Assembly: GCF_024124375.1 (NCBI RefSeq)
Contig: NZ_JAMXRZ010000045.1
Location: forward strand, 1-32,220
DNA from: Klenkia sp. PcliD-1-E
GTDB lineage: Bacteria; Actinomycetota; Actinomycetes; Mycobacteriales; Geodermatophilaceae
DNA: 32,220 nt
Direction of reading: 5' to 3'
Shown: in pieces, positions 1 through 6,747 of the stretch
Position numbering within the stretch: position 1 is the first letter of the stretch
How the letters are laid out: every line of letters begins with the position of its first letter
Program-made: the position numbers and the translations under genes
The notes under the pieces: generated by a model
The model's database searches: none
Told to the model about the DNA's origin: nothing
What the model saw: only the letters and a program-made list of their open reading frames with translations

Positions 1-1189
1 GCCGGATCCCCGGGCCCAGCGTGCCGCCGTGCGCGGTCACCCACGCGCCGTGCGCCGCCCACGCCTGCGCACCCTGCGCGGCCCGGAACGCGGCGAACCA
101 CGCCTCGTGCTCGTCCCCGGCGGTGAGCCGCGTGGTGCGCACCGGCAGCCCGGACGCCGCGGCCACCGCCCGCACCAGGTCGGCCACCGCCGGGGCGGCC
201 AGCTCCAGCAGGTCCTCGGCCAGCAGCAGCTCGGTGACCGGTCGTGCCGCCGGCAGCAGGACCTGCGCGGTGCGGTGCAGCAGCCCGGCGTCGCGGGTCA
301 GCCAGCCCACGACGTCGAACCCGGGTGCCAGCGGTGCGACGCCCTCCAGCGGGAGCGCGCCGTGCGTGGGCCGCAGACCGTGCAGCCCGCACCACGACGC
401 CGGTACCCGGATCGACCCAGCGGTGTCGGTGCCCAGCCCCAGGTCGGCCTGGCCGCGGGCGACGGCGCTGGCCGGCCCGCTGGTCGAGCCGCCGACGACC
501 AGACCCGCGCCCCAGGGGTTGGCCGGGCTGCCGGTGTGCACGTTGGTGCCCGAGATGCTGTAGGCCAGCTCGTCGGTGGTGGCGATGCCCCGCACGTGCG
601 CGCCGGCCGCCAGCAGCGCGGCCAGCACCGGGGCGTGCGCGGGCTCGGTGCGGGCCGTCGCCAGCTTCACCGGGTTGCCCTGGCCCACCCGCTGACCGGC
701 CACCGCGACCAGGTCCTTGACCGCCACCGCGACGCCGTCCAGCGGGCCGCTGCCGGTGGGCGCGACCAGCGGGGAGCCGAGCACCCGCCAGGTCGCCGGG
801 TCGGTGACCGGTTCGAGCGGCTGCGGGCCGGCGCTGACGTGCGCGACCCGGACCTGCCAACCGGCCGGCCCGCGCTCCCACACCTGGGTCTGCAGCCCGC
901 GGGTGCCGTCGGGCCGCCGGGTCTCCGCGACCGCCGTCGCCAGGTCCGGGGTGTGCTCGACGACGTGCAGTGCGACGACGTCCCGGGCCGGTGCGCCCCC
1001 GCGGCCGCGGCGGTAGTCGCTGATCGCGGCGTGGGAGACCAGGACGCCGGCGGCGTCGGCCCGCAGGGTGTCCTCGCCGGGGGCGAACAGCGCGTCGAGC
1101 TCGGCCAGGTCGTCGGCGGCCAGGGCCGCCTCGTACCGGGCGACGGCGGCCCGGACCTCCTGCTCGACGCCCGCCCGGGTGCTGGTCAC
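1..1189 (-). CDS. AtzH-like domain fused to amidase-signature hydrolase (3' end off window)
   Basis: Amidase-signature hydrolase with an extra N-terminal domain; the C-terminus lies beyond the left edge. Residues about 1-125 look like the AtzH/HpxZ (DUF3225, SnoaL-fold) domain. From about residue 145 the amidase core begins, with a complete Ser-cisSer-Lys triad: K158 in VAVKDLV, S235 in GGSTSGPA and S259 in GTDTAGSIR. Stand-alone AtzH hydrolyses 1,3-dicarboxyurea next to the amidase AtzE in cyanuric acid catabolism, so the fusion suggests removal of ureido or biuret-like nitrogen at the end of a pathway. That role is inference. The GTG start overlaps the cupin stop by four bases (GTGA), so it is the last visible gene of the creatininase operon and probably translationally coupled. 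Confidence 0.85.
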   Translation of the reverse strand, partial: MTSTRAGVEQEVRAAVARYEAALAADDLAELDALFAPGEDTLRADAAGVLVSHAAISDYRRGRGGAPARDVVALHVVEHTPDLATAVAETRRPDGTRGLQTQVWERGPAGWQVRVAHVSAGPQPLEPVTDPATWRVLGSPLVAPTGSGPLDGVAVAVKDLVAVAGQRVGQGNPVKLATARTEPAHAPVLAALLAAGAHVRGIATTDELAYSISGTNVHTGSPANPWGAGLVVGGSTSGPASAVARGQADLGLGTDTAGSIRVPASWCGLHGLRPTHGALPLEGVAPLAPGFDVVGWLTRDAGLLHRTAQVLLPAARPVTELLLAEDLLELAAPAVADLVRAVAAASGLPVRTTRLTAGDEHEAWFAAFRAAQGAQAWAAHGAWVTAHGGTLGPGIR

Positions 1190-1623
1190 GCCGCGGTGAG
1201 AGCGGCGCCGAGCACGGCGGCGTCGTCGGCGTCCAGGAAGGCTTCCGGGCCGCTGCGGATCAGGTCGGCGAAGCCGCCGTCGTTCTCCATCACGGTGATC
1301 GTGTAGAGCCGCTCGGTGGCCGAGGTGTTGACGATGTGGTGCACCGACGTCGCCGGCAGCACGACGACGTCGCCCGGGCCGAGGTCGGCGACGTGCTGGT
1401 CGCTGTGCGCCCGGGCGGTGCCGCGCAGCACCACGAAGGTCTCGGTGGAGGCCTCGTGCGAGTTGTCCGGCTGCGCACCGCCGGGCTCCCAGATCTCCAG
1501 CACCACGGTGGTCGAGGACCCGTCGGCCGGGCCGGACAGCACGGCCAGCCGCACGGTGCGGTTCTCGCCGATGTAGTGCGGGGTGATGTCGGACAGCGAC
1601 TTCACGACGGGGGCGGTGGCCAT
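1186..1623 (-). CDS. Small single-domain cupin protein
   Basis: A 145-residue single cupin barrel. Cupin motif 1 is around residues 55-69 (SHEAS..ETFVVLRGTA) and motif 2 around 82-99 (LGPGDVVVLPATSVHHIVN). H56, E61 and H95/H96 are candidate metal ligands. The ATG has AGGAG about seven bases upstream, overlapping the TAG stop of the isochorismatase-like gene, so the two are tightly spaced. Its stop overlaps the start of the AtzH-amidase gene. Substrate cannot be read from sequence. Small cupins in catabolic operons can be isomerases, dioxygenases or ligand-binding proteins. Membership in the amidohydrolase operon is the only functional clue. Confidence 0.8.
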   Translation of the reverse strand: MATAPVVKSLSDITPHYIGENRTVRLAVLSGPADGSSTTVVLEIWEPGGAQPDNSHEASTETFVVLRGTARAHSDQHVADLGPGDVVVLPATSVHHIVNTSATERLYTITVMENDGGFADLIRSGPEAFLDADDAAVLGAALTAA

Positions 1624-1632
1624 GGGGTGCTC

Positions 1633-2373
1633 CTACGGTGCGAGGCCGGCGCGCAGGTCGGCCGAGGTGGTGGTGAACCCGAAGCACTGGCGCACGTTGT
1701 AGAGCGTGGCCTGGGTGCAGAAGTCCGGGGACGTGGTGCCGCACAGGTCCTCGACCAGGACGACGTCGTAGCCCAGGTTCGCCGCGTCGACGAGGGTGGC
1801 GTAGACGCACTGGTCGGTGTTGACCCCGGCGAACAGCAGGGTGTCCACCCGCAGGTTGCGCAGCACCGAGTCCAGTGGGGTGTCGGGGAACCCGCTCATC
1901 CGTTGCTTGGCGACGTGCAGGTCCTCGGGTTCGACGGTGAGCTCGTCGACCAGGCCGGCCGACCACGACCCCAGCTCCAGCACCCGCGAGCCGCCGGGCA
2001 GCGGGTCGCCGATGCCGGTGGAGGCGCCGTCGGGGTCGTAGACGTGCCGGACGCCCGGGGGCAGGTTGGCCCGGTCGGGCCGGTTGCCCCAGGTCACCCA
2101 GACGACGGGGACGCCGGCCGCGCGCAGCTCCGGCAGCACCGCGGCCAGGGCCCCGACCGGCGCCGCGGCTCCGGAGACGTCGACGCCGATGGAGGCCAGC
2201 CAGCCGTCGGGGTGGCAGAAGTCGTTCTGCAGGTCGACCGCGACCAGCGCGGTGCGGGCCAGGTCGAGGGTCAGCCGCTGGGGCAGCGCCGCGACCTCGA
2301 CCGGCCGGGGTTCCAGGCCGGGTCGGCGCAGGTCGACGTGCTCGCGCGACAGCGTCCAGGTGTTGCGGGTCAA
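1633..2373 (-). CDS. Isochorismatase-family cysteine amidohydrolase (biuret/ureidoacrylate hydrolase-like)
   Basis: A 246-residue cysteine hydrolase. The family triad is present: D47 (VAVDLQNDF), K156 (HVAKQRMSGF) and C189 (GVNTDQCVYATL). About 40 residues precede the core, and the stretch around GNRPDRANLPPGVRH resembles biuret hydrolase (BiuH), triuret hydrolase and RutB-type ureidoacrylate hydrolases, which split ureido amides. It could act on another carbamoyl amide. The start is taken as TTG at 2373, which overlaps the SDR stop in a TTGA arrangement matching the GTGA overlaps elsewhere. No ATG or GTG occurs in frame before the conserved core. It sits between the SDR and the cupin in one operon. 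Confidence 0.85.
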   Translation of the reverse strand: MTRNTWTLSREHVDLRRPGLEPRPVEVAALPQRLTLDLARTALVAVDLQNDFCHPDGWLASIGVDVSGAAAPVGALAAVLPELRAAGVPVVWVTWGNRPDRANLPPGVRHVYDPDGASTGIGDPLPGGSRVLELGSWSAGLVDELTVEPEDLHVAKQRMSGFPDTPLDSVLRNLRVDTLLFAGVNTDQCVYATLVDAANLGYDVVLVEDLCGTTSPDFCTQATLYNVRQCFGFTTTSADLRAGLAP

Positions 2374-3125
2374 TGCGTGACCATCCCGCCGGCGACGTTG
2401 AGCGCCTCGCCGGTCAGGTAGTCCGAGTCGCTGCTGGCCAGGAAGAGCGCGGCCCGGGCGACGTCCTCGGGCTGGCCGAGCCGGCCCAGCGGCGACTTCG
2501 CCGACCAGCAGGCGACGTCGGCGTCGGTGCGGGTGCCCGCGCCCATCTCGGTGAGCACGTACCCCGGGCACAGGCAGGTCGCGGTGATGCCCAGCGGGCC
2601 CAGCTCCTCCGCGGCGGCCCGGGTCAGCCCGATGACGGCCGCCTTGGACGCCGCGTAGTGCGCCTGGCCCGCGCCGCCGGCCTTGCCGCCCATCGAGGCG
2701 GTGTTGACCACCTTGCCCACGACGTCGCCCGGGAACGCCGGCGCGCGCTCGGCCACCATCGCGGTGACGGCGACCTGGGTGGTCACCAGCATCGCGCGGA
2801 CGTTGACCGCGAACACCTCGTCCCACTCGGCGGGCTCGATGTCCAGCAGCGGGGCGAAGCGCAGGATGCCGGCGTTGTTGACTAGCACGTCGACCCCGCC
2901 GAGCGCGTCGACCGCGGCCTGCGCGGCGGTGCGGGTGGCGGCGACGTCGGCCAGGTCGACCTCCACGGCGTGCCCGCCCACCTCGGCGGCGAGCTTCCCG
3001 GCCTCCTCGGCCAGCACGTCCAGGACCGCCACCTCGGCACCCTCCGCGGCGAAGGTGCGCACCATCGCGGCGCCGATGCCGCGCGCCCCACCGGTGACGA
3101 CGACGCGCTTGCCGGCGAGCCTCAC
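2370..3125 (-). CDS. SDR-family oxidoreductase
   Basis: A 251-residue classical short-chain dehydrogenase. It has the nucleotide-binding motif TGGARGIG (11-18), NNAG (83-86), catalytic S144 and YxxxK (Y157, K161). D36 at the end of the second strand favours NAD(H). Full length, with no extra domain. The GTG start overlaps the creatininase-like stop by four bases, and its own stop overlaps the start of the isochorismatase-like gene, so it is internal to a tightly coupled operon. It probably oxidises a carbinol or reduces a carbonyl intermediate in the same pathway; the substrate is unknown. Confidence 0.9.
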   Translation of the reverse strand: MRLAGKRVVVTGGARGIGAAMVRTFAAEGAEVAVLDVLAEEAGKLAAEVGGHAVEVDLADVAATRTAAQAAVDALGGVDVLVNNAGILRFAPLLDIEPAEWDEVFAVNVRAMLVTTQVAVTAMVAERAPAFPGDVVGKVVNTASMGGKAGGAGQAHYAASKAAVIGLTRAAAEELGPLGITATCLCPGYVLTEMGAGTRTDADVACWSAKSPLGRLGQPEDVARAALFLASSDSDYLTGEALNVAGGMVTH

Positions 3126-3901
3126 GCCCGCGGGCCGGGGTCGAACCGGGCGACCTCGGCGAACGCCTCGCCCAGGTAGGTCAGCATCGCCTCGGCCTTC
3201 TCCTTGCCGTGCTCGGCCGTCGCGGTGCTGGCGTCGCCGATCACGCCGTCGGGGCCGAAGTCGTCCGACGTCCAGCCGAAGCTCACCGACCCGCCGAAGC
3301 GCACGTGCCGGTACTCCGTCAGCTGCTCCGGGACCCAGCGCTGCGCCTGCTCCATGTCCACCAGCTCCGGGCGCAGGTGCAGCATCAGCGAGGTCTCCTC
3401 GTGCCCGCCGTGGATGCCCAGGCCCAGCTCGCCCTCCGGGCTCTTCCCGCCGTGGTCGGCCGGGAGGGAGGGGTGCATCGTGAAGGTGCGCAGGCCATAG
3501 GCGATCCGCAGGTCGCGGGCGGCCACCTGCAGCAGCGCGGAGTTGCCGCCGTGCCCGTTGAGGAACGCCAGCCGGCGGGCCGGGGTCTTGGTGATCGAGG
3601 CGCCCAGGTCGTGCAGCACGCTCATCAACGTCTGCGCCGAGAGCCAGAAGGTGCCGCAGCTCCAGTGGTGCTCGTTGCTCTTGGTGTAGGCCAGCGGCGG
3701 CAGCAGCCACAGGTCCAGCTCCTCGCCGAACTCCGCGACCGCCCGCTCGGCCATGCTCTGCGCGGTGATCAGGTCGGTGGCGACCGGCAGGTGCGGTCCG
3801 TGCTGCTCGATCGCGCCGGTCGGCAGGACCAGCACCGAGTCCGGGCCGAGGGCGTCGGCGATGGCGGGGGCGGAGAGCTCGGTGAGCAGTCGGGCGGTCA
3901 C
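3122..3901 (-). CDS. Creatininase-family amidohydrolase
   Basis: A 259-residue creatininase-family hydrolase. Metal ligand motifs are E32 and H34 in LPTGAIEQHGPHLP, D43, H117 in NGHGGN, and the E168/E169 region in HGGHEETS. Family members open lactams or cyclic ureides (creatininase) or act as deformylases and peptidases (ArfB, MftE). In this amidohydrolase-rich operon a cyclic amide or ureide hydrolase is the natural inference. No mycofactocin genes are present, which argues against MftE. It is the first gene of the leftward operon. The GTG start lies eight bases after a TAGCGT -10-like hexamer, suggesting a leaderless message. Confidence 0.88.
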   Translation of the reverse strand: MTARLLTELSAPAIADALGPDSVLVLPTGAIEQHGPHLPVATDLITAQSMAERAVAEFGEELDLWLLPPLAYTKSNEHHWSCGTFWLSAQTLMSVLHDLGASITKTPARRLAFLNGHGGNSALLQVAARDLRIAYGLRTFTMHPSLPADHGGKSPEGELGLGIHGGHEETSLMLHLRPELVDMEQAQRWVPEQLTEYRHVRFGGSVSFGWTSDDFGPDGVIGDASTATAEHGKEKAEAMLTYLGEAFAEVARFDPGPRA

Positions 3902-3921
3902 GGTCCCGGACGCTAGGACCG
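3901..3921 (-). promoter_or_regulatory. Candidate leaderless promoter with overlapping inverted repeat
   Basis: On the minus strand TAGCGT (3915-3910) ends eight bases before the GTG of the creatininase-like gene, as in leaderless actinobacterial promoters. The hexamer lies between perfect 6-bp inverted arms, CGGTCC (3901-3906) and GGACCG (3916-3921), so a bound repressor would cover the -10 box. Assignment is by pattern only. Confidence 0.4.
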
Positions 3922-3995
3922 CGTCGTTGCGGCGCGGTGACGGTCGCGTTCCAGCCGACACCTGCCCGGAACACACAGCTGCCAGGGTCGGTCCC

Positions 3996-5279
3996 GTGAT
4001 GGACGTGACCGGAGCCGTGGCCGTGCTGGGGTCGACCTCCCGGGAGGTCTCGTGCGGCGACGACGGGCGCGTCGCCGGGTTCGCCGCGGCCGGCGGCGAG
4101 GTGCTGGACGCCACCGGCTGCGTGGTGACGCCGGGGCTGGTGAACGCCCACCACCACCTGCTGCAGACCGCCTTCCGCACGCTGCCGGGCACCCGCGGTG
4201 TCCCGATGGCGCAGTGGCTGCCGACCATGGCCGCGGCCTACGGGGCGGTCGGCGTCGACCCCGAGCTGGCGCACGCCGCGGCGTCCGCGGGTCTGGCCGA
4301 GGCGTTGCTGTGCGGGGTGACCACGGTCGCCGACCACCACCTGACCTGGCCCCCCACCGACCTGGACGTCGGCATCGCCCACGGCGTGGCCGCTGCGGCC
4401 ACCCAGCTCGGCGCCCGGCTGGTCTTCGTCCGCGGCTCGGCCCGCGACGACCCGGGCACCGCGGCCGCCTCCGCCGACGCCATCGCGGGCGCGCTGGTAC
4501 CCCACGGCGGCGTGACCTCGGACGGCATGCTGCAGGTGGCCGTGGGCCCGGCCGGGGTGCACAGCGACGGCCCGGACACCTTCCGGTTGATGGCCGAGGT
4601 GGCTGCCGCCCGCGGTCTGCGCCGCCGGACCCAGGCCAACGAGCAGGTCGACGTCGACGTCGCGGCCGCCCGGTACGGACGCCGTCCCCTGGAGCTGCTC
4701 GACGACTGGGGCTGGCTGGCCCCCGACGTCACGCTGGCCCACCTGTGCGGGGTCACCGACGCGGAGGTCGCGCGGTTGGCCGCGGCCGGGGTGAGCGCGA
4801 CGCACGCGCCGGGCTGCGACCTGCCGATGGGGTGGGGCATCGCGCCGGTGGCTGCGCTGGCCGACGCCGGGGTGCCGGTGGGCCTGGGCACCAGCGGCGG
4901 TGGGTCCAACGACGCCGGGCACCTGCTGGCCGACGCCCGGCTGGCGATGCAGGTGGCGCCGCTGGTCGGCCGGGCCCTGTCCGCGGAGGAGCTGCTGGGG
5001 TTCGCCACCCGCGGGTCGGCCGACGGGCTGGGCCGGCCCGACCTGGGCCGGCTGGAGGTCGGTGCGCGGGCCGACCTGGTCTGCTGGGACGTCACCGGGG
5101 TCGCCGACGTCGGGGTGGCCGACCCGGTCGCGGGGCTGCTCTGGGCCTCCCCCGGGCGGCGTCCCAAGCACGTGGTGGTCGGTGGCCGGGTCGTCGTGCG
5201 CGACGGCCGCCTGGTCACCCGCGACGAGACCGACGTGGCCGACGACCTGCGCCACCTGCTCGGCGCCCGCCGCCGATGA
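3996..5279 (+). CDS. Amidohydrolase-superfamily protein, 8-oxoguanine deaminase-like, with altered metal site
   Basis: About 426 residues, divergent from the creatininase operon. The fold is clear: PGLVNAHHHLLQTAFR carries the HxH pair (numbering from the ATG at 3999, H51/H53), LAHLC carries H248, and GCDLPMGWGIAPVAAL matches the 8-oxoguanine deaminase/triazine hydrolase group. Two ligands normally invariant there are changed. The strand-5 motif HTHLAE reads RTQANE, giving Q212 for His. The strand-8 motif GVDGSASND reads GTSGGGSND, giving S299 for Asp. Ordinary zinc-hydrolase chemistry is therefore doubtful; a changed reaction, metal-free activity or a decayed function are all possible. GTG at 3996 follows CAGGGT by seven bases; ATG at 3999 is the alternative start. 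Confidence 0.85.
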   Translation: MMDVTGAVAVLGSTSREVSCGDDGRVAGFAAAGGEVLDATGCVVTPGLVNAHHHLLQTAFRTLPGTRGVPMAQWLPTMAAAYGAVGVDPELAHAAASAGLAEALLCGVTTVADHHLTWPPTDLDVGIAHGVAAAATQLGARLVFVRGSARDDPGTAAASADAIAGALVPHGGVTSDGMLQVAVGPAGVHSDGPDTFRLMAEVAAARGLRRRTQANEQVDVDVAAARYGRRPLELLDDWGWLAPDVTLAHLCGVTDAEVARLAAAGVSATHAPGCDLPMGWGIAPVAALADAGVPVGLGTSGGGSNDAGHLLADARLAMQVAPLVGRALSAEELLGFATRGSADGLGRPDLGRLEVGARADLVCWDVTGVADVGVADPVAGLLWASPGRRPKHVVVGGRVVVRDGRLVTRDETDVADDLRHLLGARRR

Positions 5280-5291
5280 CCGGGCCGGCAG

Positions 5292-6275
5292 TCAGCCGAC
5301 GGGCTCGGCGTAGCTGTTGACCAGCACGTACTCCTTCATGAACTGCTCCTGCCAGTCGTAGGCGGTGATCGGCAGGTAGCGGGGGCCCTCCGCGCCGATC
5401 ATCGTCTCCACGGGGGCGACGACCTGGTCGATGTTGGGCAGGAAGAACATCGCGATCGACTGCCTCTCCGCGGTCGGGTCCGGGCCGGCGACCACCCGGT
5501 GCACGGTGGCCGGGAAGCGGCCGTTGGTCCACCGCGACATCAGGTGCCCGATGTTGATCACGAAGGCGTCCTCCCGCAGCGGCACGGTGACCCACCCGCC
5601 AGCGGCGTCGCGCACCTGCAGGCCCTCGTAGCTGCCGCGCTGGTGCAGCACGGTCAGCCCGCCGGAGTCGGCGTGCGGGTTGAGCACCACCTCCTCGACG
5701 TAGTCGTCGTCCACCGGCTGCGGCGGGTACAGGTTGACGCTGAACAGCGTGACGTCCTTGCTGAACGGCTCGGCGAAGAAGTCCCGCGGCAGGCCCATGG
5801 CCAGGGCGAACAGCCCCATCAGGGTGCGGGCGAGCGATCTCGTCGCCGCGTCGTAGGCCTTCCACGTCGTGCGGAAGCCGGGCAGCTGCTCAGGCCACAC
5901 GTTGGGCACGAAGTAGTCGGGGTGCCCGCCCACCGCGTCGTCGGCCTCGGCGGCGGCGAGGTCGTCGTAGGTCAGGAACTGCAGCGCCCGGTTGAGCACG
6001 CGGCCGCGCTCGTCGATCTCCTCGAACAGCCCGCGCGAGCTCGCCCGCGGCCGGACCAGCGCCCGCCGCTCCGCCTCGGGCATCGTCGCGATCTGGTCCA
6101 TAGCGGCGTAGGCGGCATCGAGGACCGCGGGGTCGACCCGGTGGCCGGTCACCTGCAGGAAGCCGACCTCGGTGAGGGCGTGCCGGAGCTGCGCGACGCA
6201 GCCGGCCAAGGCCGCGGGGTCGTCCCCGAAGGCCGGGGACACGTCGACGACGGGGATGCTGGGGATGCTGGACAC
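5292..6275 (-). CDS. Isopenicillin N synthase-like Fe(II)/2-oxoglutarate oxygenase
   Basis: A 327-residue non-heme iron oxygenase of the IPNS/2OG-FeII family. The facial triad is H201 and D203 (NPHADSGGLTVL) and H259 (ATVHRV). R271-x-S273 (RQSIAMFF) is the usual 2-oxoglutarate-binding pair. The DIOX_N-type region covers residues 8-120. The GTG start is preceded by GAGGAAGG nine bases upstream. It ends only 12 bases from the convergent amidohydrolase-like gene, with no obvious hairpin between them. In this setting hydroxylation or oxidative N- or O-dealkylation of the pathway substrate is plausible but not shown by sequence. Confidence 0.9.
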   Translation of the reverse strand: MSSIPSIPVVDVSPAFGDDPAALAGCVAQLRHALTEVGFLQVTGHRVDPAVLDAAYAAMDQIATMPEAERRALVRPRASSRGLFEEIDERGRVLNRALQFLTYDDLAAAEADDAVGGHPDYFVPNVWPEQLPGFRTTWKAYDAATRSLARTLMGLFALAMGLPRDFFAEPFSKDVTLFSVNLYPPQPVDDDYVEEVVLNPHADSGGLTVLHQRGSYEGLQVRDAAGGWVTVPLREDAFVINIGHLMSRWTNGRFPATVHRVVAGPDPTAERQSIAMFFLPNIDQVVAPVETMIGAEGPRYLPITAYDWQEQFMKEYVLVNSYAEPVG

Positions 6276-6432
6276 GGTGGCGTGCCTTCCTCGTACCCGG
6301 CGACAGGGTGGCCGCTGCGGGGAGTGCGCCGATCCTCACGGCACCCGGCGGCCGGCGTCCAGGCCCGTGCGCAGACGTAACCGGGACGTCACGCCGAGCA
6401 CACGGTGGCCGCCCAGCAGGTCCTCCCGGCCG

Positions 6433-6641
6433 ATGTCGTGCCCTGCCCACACCACCGGGGCAAGGTGGCCCTGCCCCCGCCGGGTGGGCAGGTGGACCCT
6501 GCCCCCGCCGGGTGGGCAGGTGGACCCTGCCCCCGCCGGGTGGGCAGGTGGACCCTGCCCCCGCCGGGTGGGCAGGTGGACTCTGCCTGCGCCGGGTGGG
6601 CAGGTGGACCTTGCCCCCGCTGGGTGGGCAGGGCACGACAT
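6433..6641. repeat. 28-bp hairpin tandem array bounded by 18-bp inverted repeats
   Basis: Units start at 6443, 6471, 6499, 6527, 6555, 6583 and 6611. The three units from 6471 to 6554 are identical, the fourth and fifth (6555-6610) nearly so, and the outer two diverge. Each central unit contains CCTGCCC and GGGCAGG around a 9-base loop, so each can fold as a hairpin. The whole block starts with ATGTCGTGCCCTGCCCAC (6433-6450) and ends with its exact reverse complement (6624-6641). There are no unique spacers. The function is unknown; it lies between two divergent promoters. Confidence 0.9.
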
Positions 6642-6735
6642 GGGGCGAGAAGGGTTCCCCACCGGGCGACGGAAGGGGTCCACGGTTCGGCGTCGCGGGC
6701 AACACGGTCGTGACGACGGGGACACGACGCCGCGG

Positions 6736-6741
6736 CAGGGT
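6736..6741 (+). promoter_or_regulatory. Candidate leaderless -10 element
   Basis: CAGGGT ends six bases before the ATG of the FAD-enzyme gene, and no ribosome-binding site is visible there. The same hexamer stands seven bases before the GTG at 3996. The spacing fits leaderless transcription, but no convincing -35 is seen. Confidence 0.25.
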
Positions 6742-6747
6742 GCCCGC

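Larger units (their letters stand above)
6276..6747. other. 472-base divergent spacer between oxygenase and FAD-enzyme genes
   Basis: No coding sequence is supported here. The left part holds the ribosome-binding site of the leftward oxygenase. The middle is the 28-bp repeat array at 6433-6641. The right end carries CAGGGT (6736-6741) just ahead of the rightward FAD-enzyme gene. Open frames across the array arise from the repeat itself, because 28 is not a multiple of three and every frame is GC-rich. Confidence 0.75.

Noticed and set aside
3122-3901. Mycofactocin peptidase MftE for the creatininase-family gene
   Set aside because: No mftA-D genes nearby; neighbours are amide and heterocycle hydrolases.
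6443-6638. CRISPR array
   Set aside because: Units abut with no unique spacers, each unit is itself a hairpin, and no cas genes are present.
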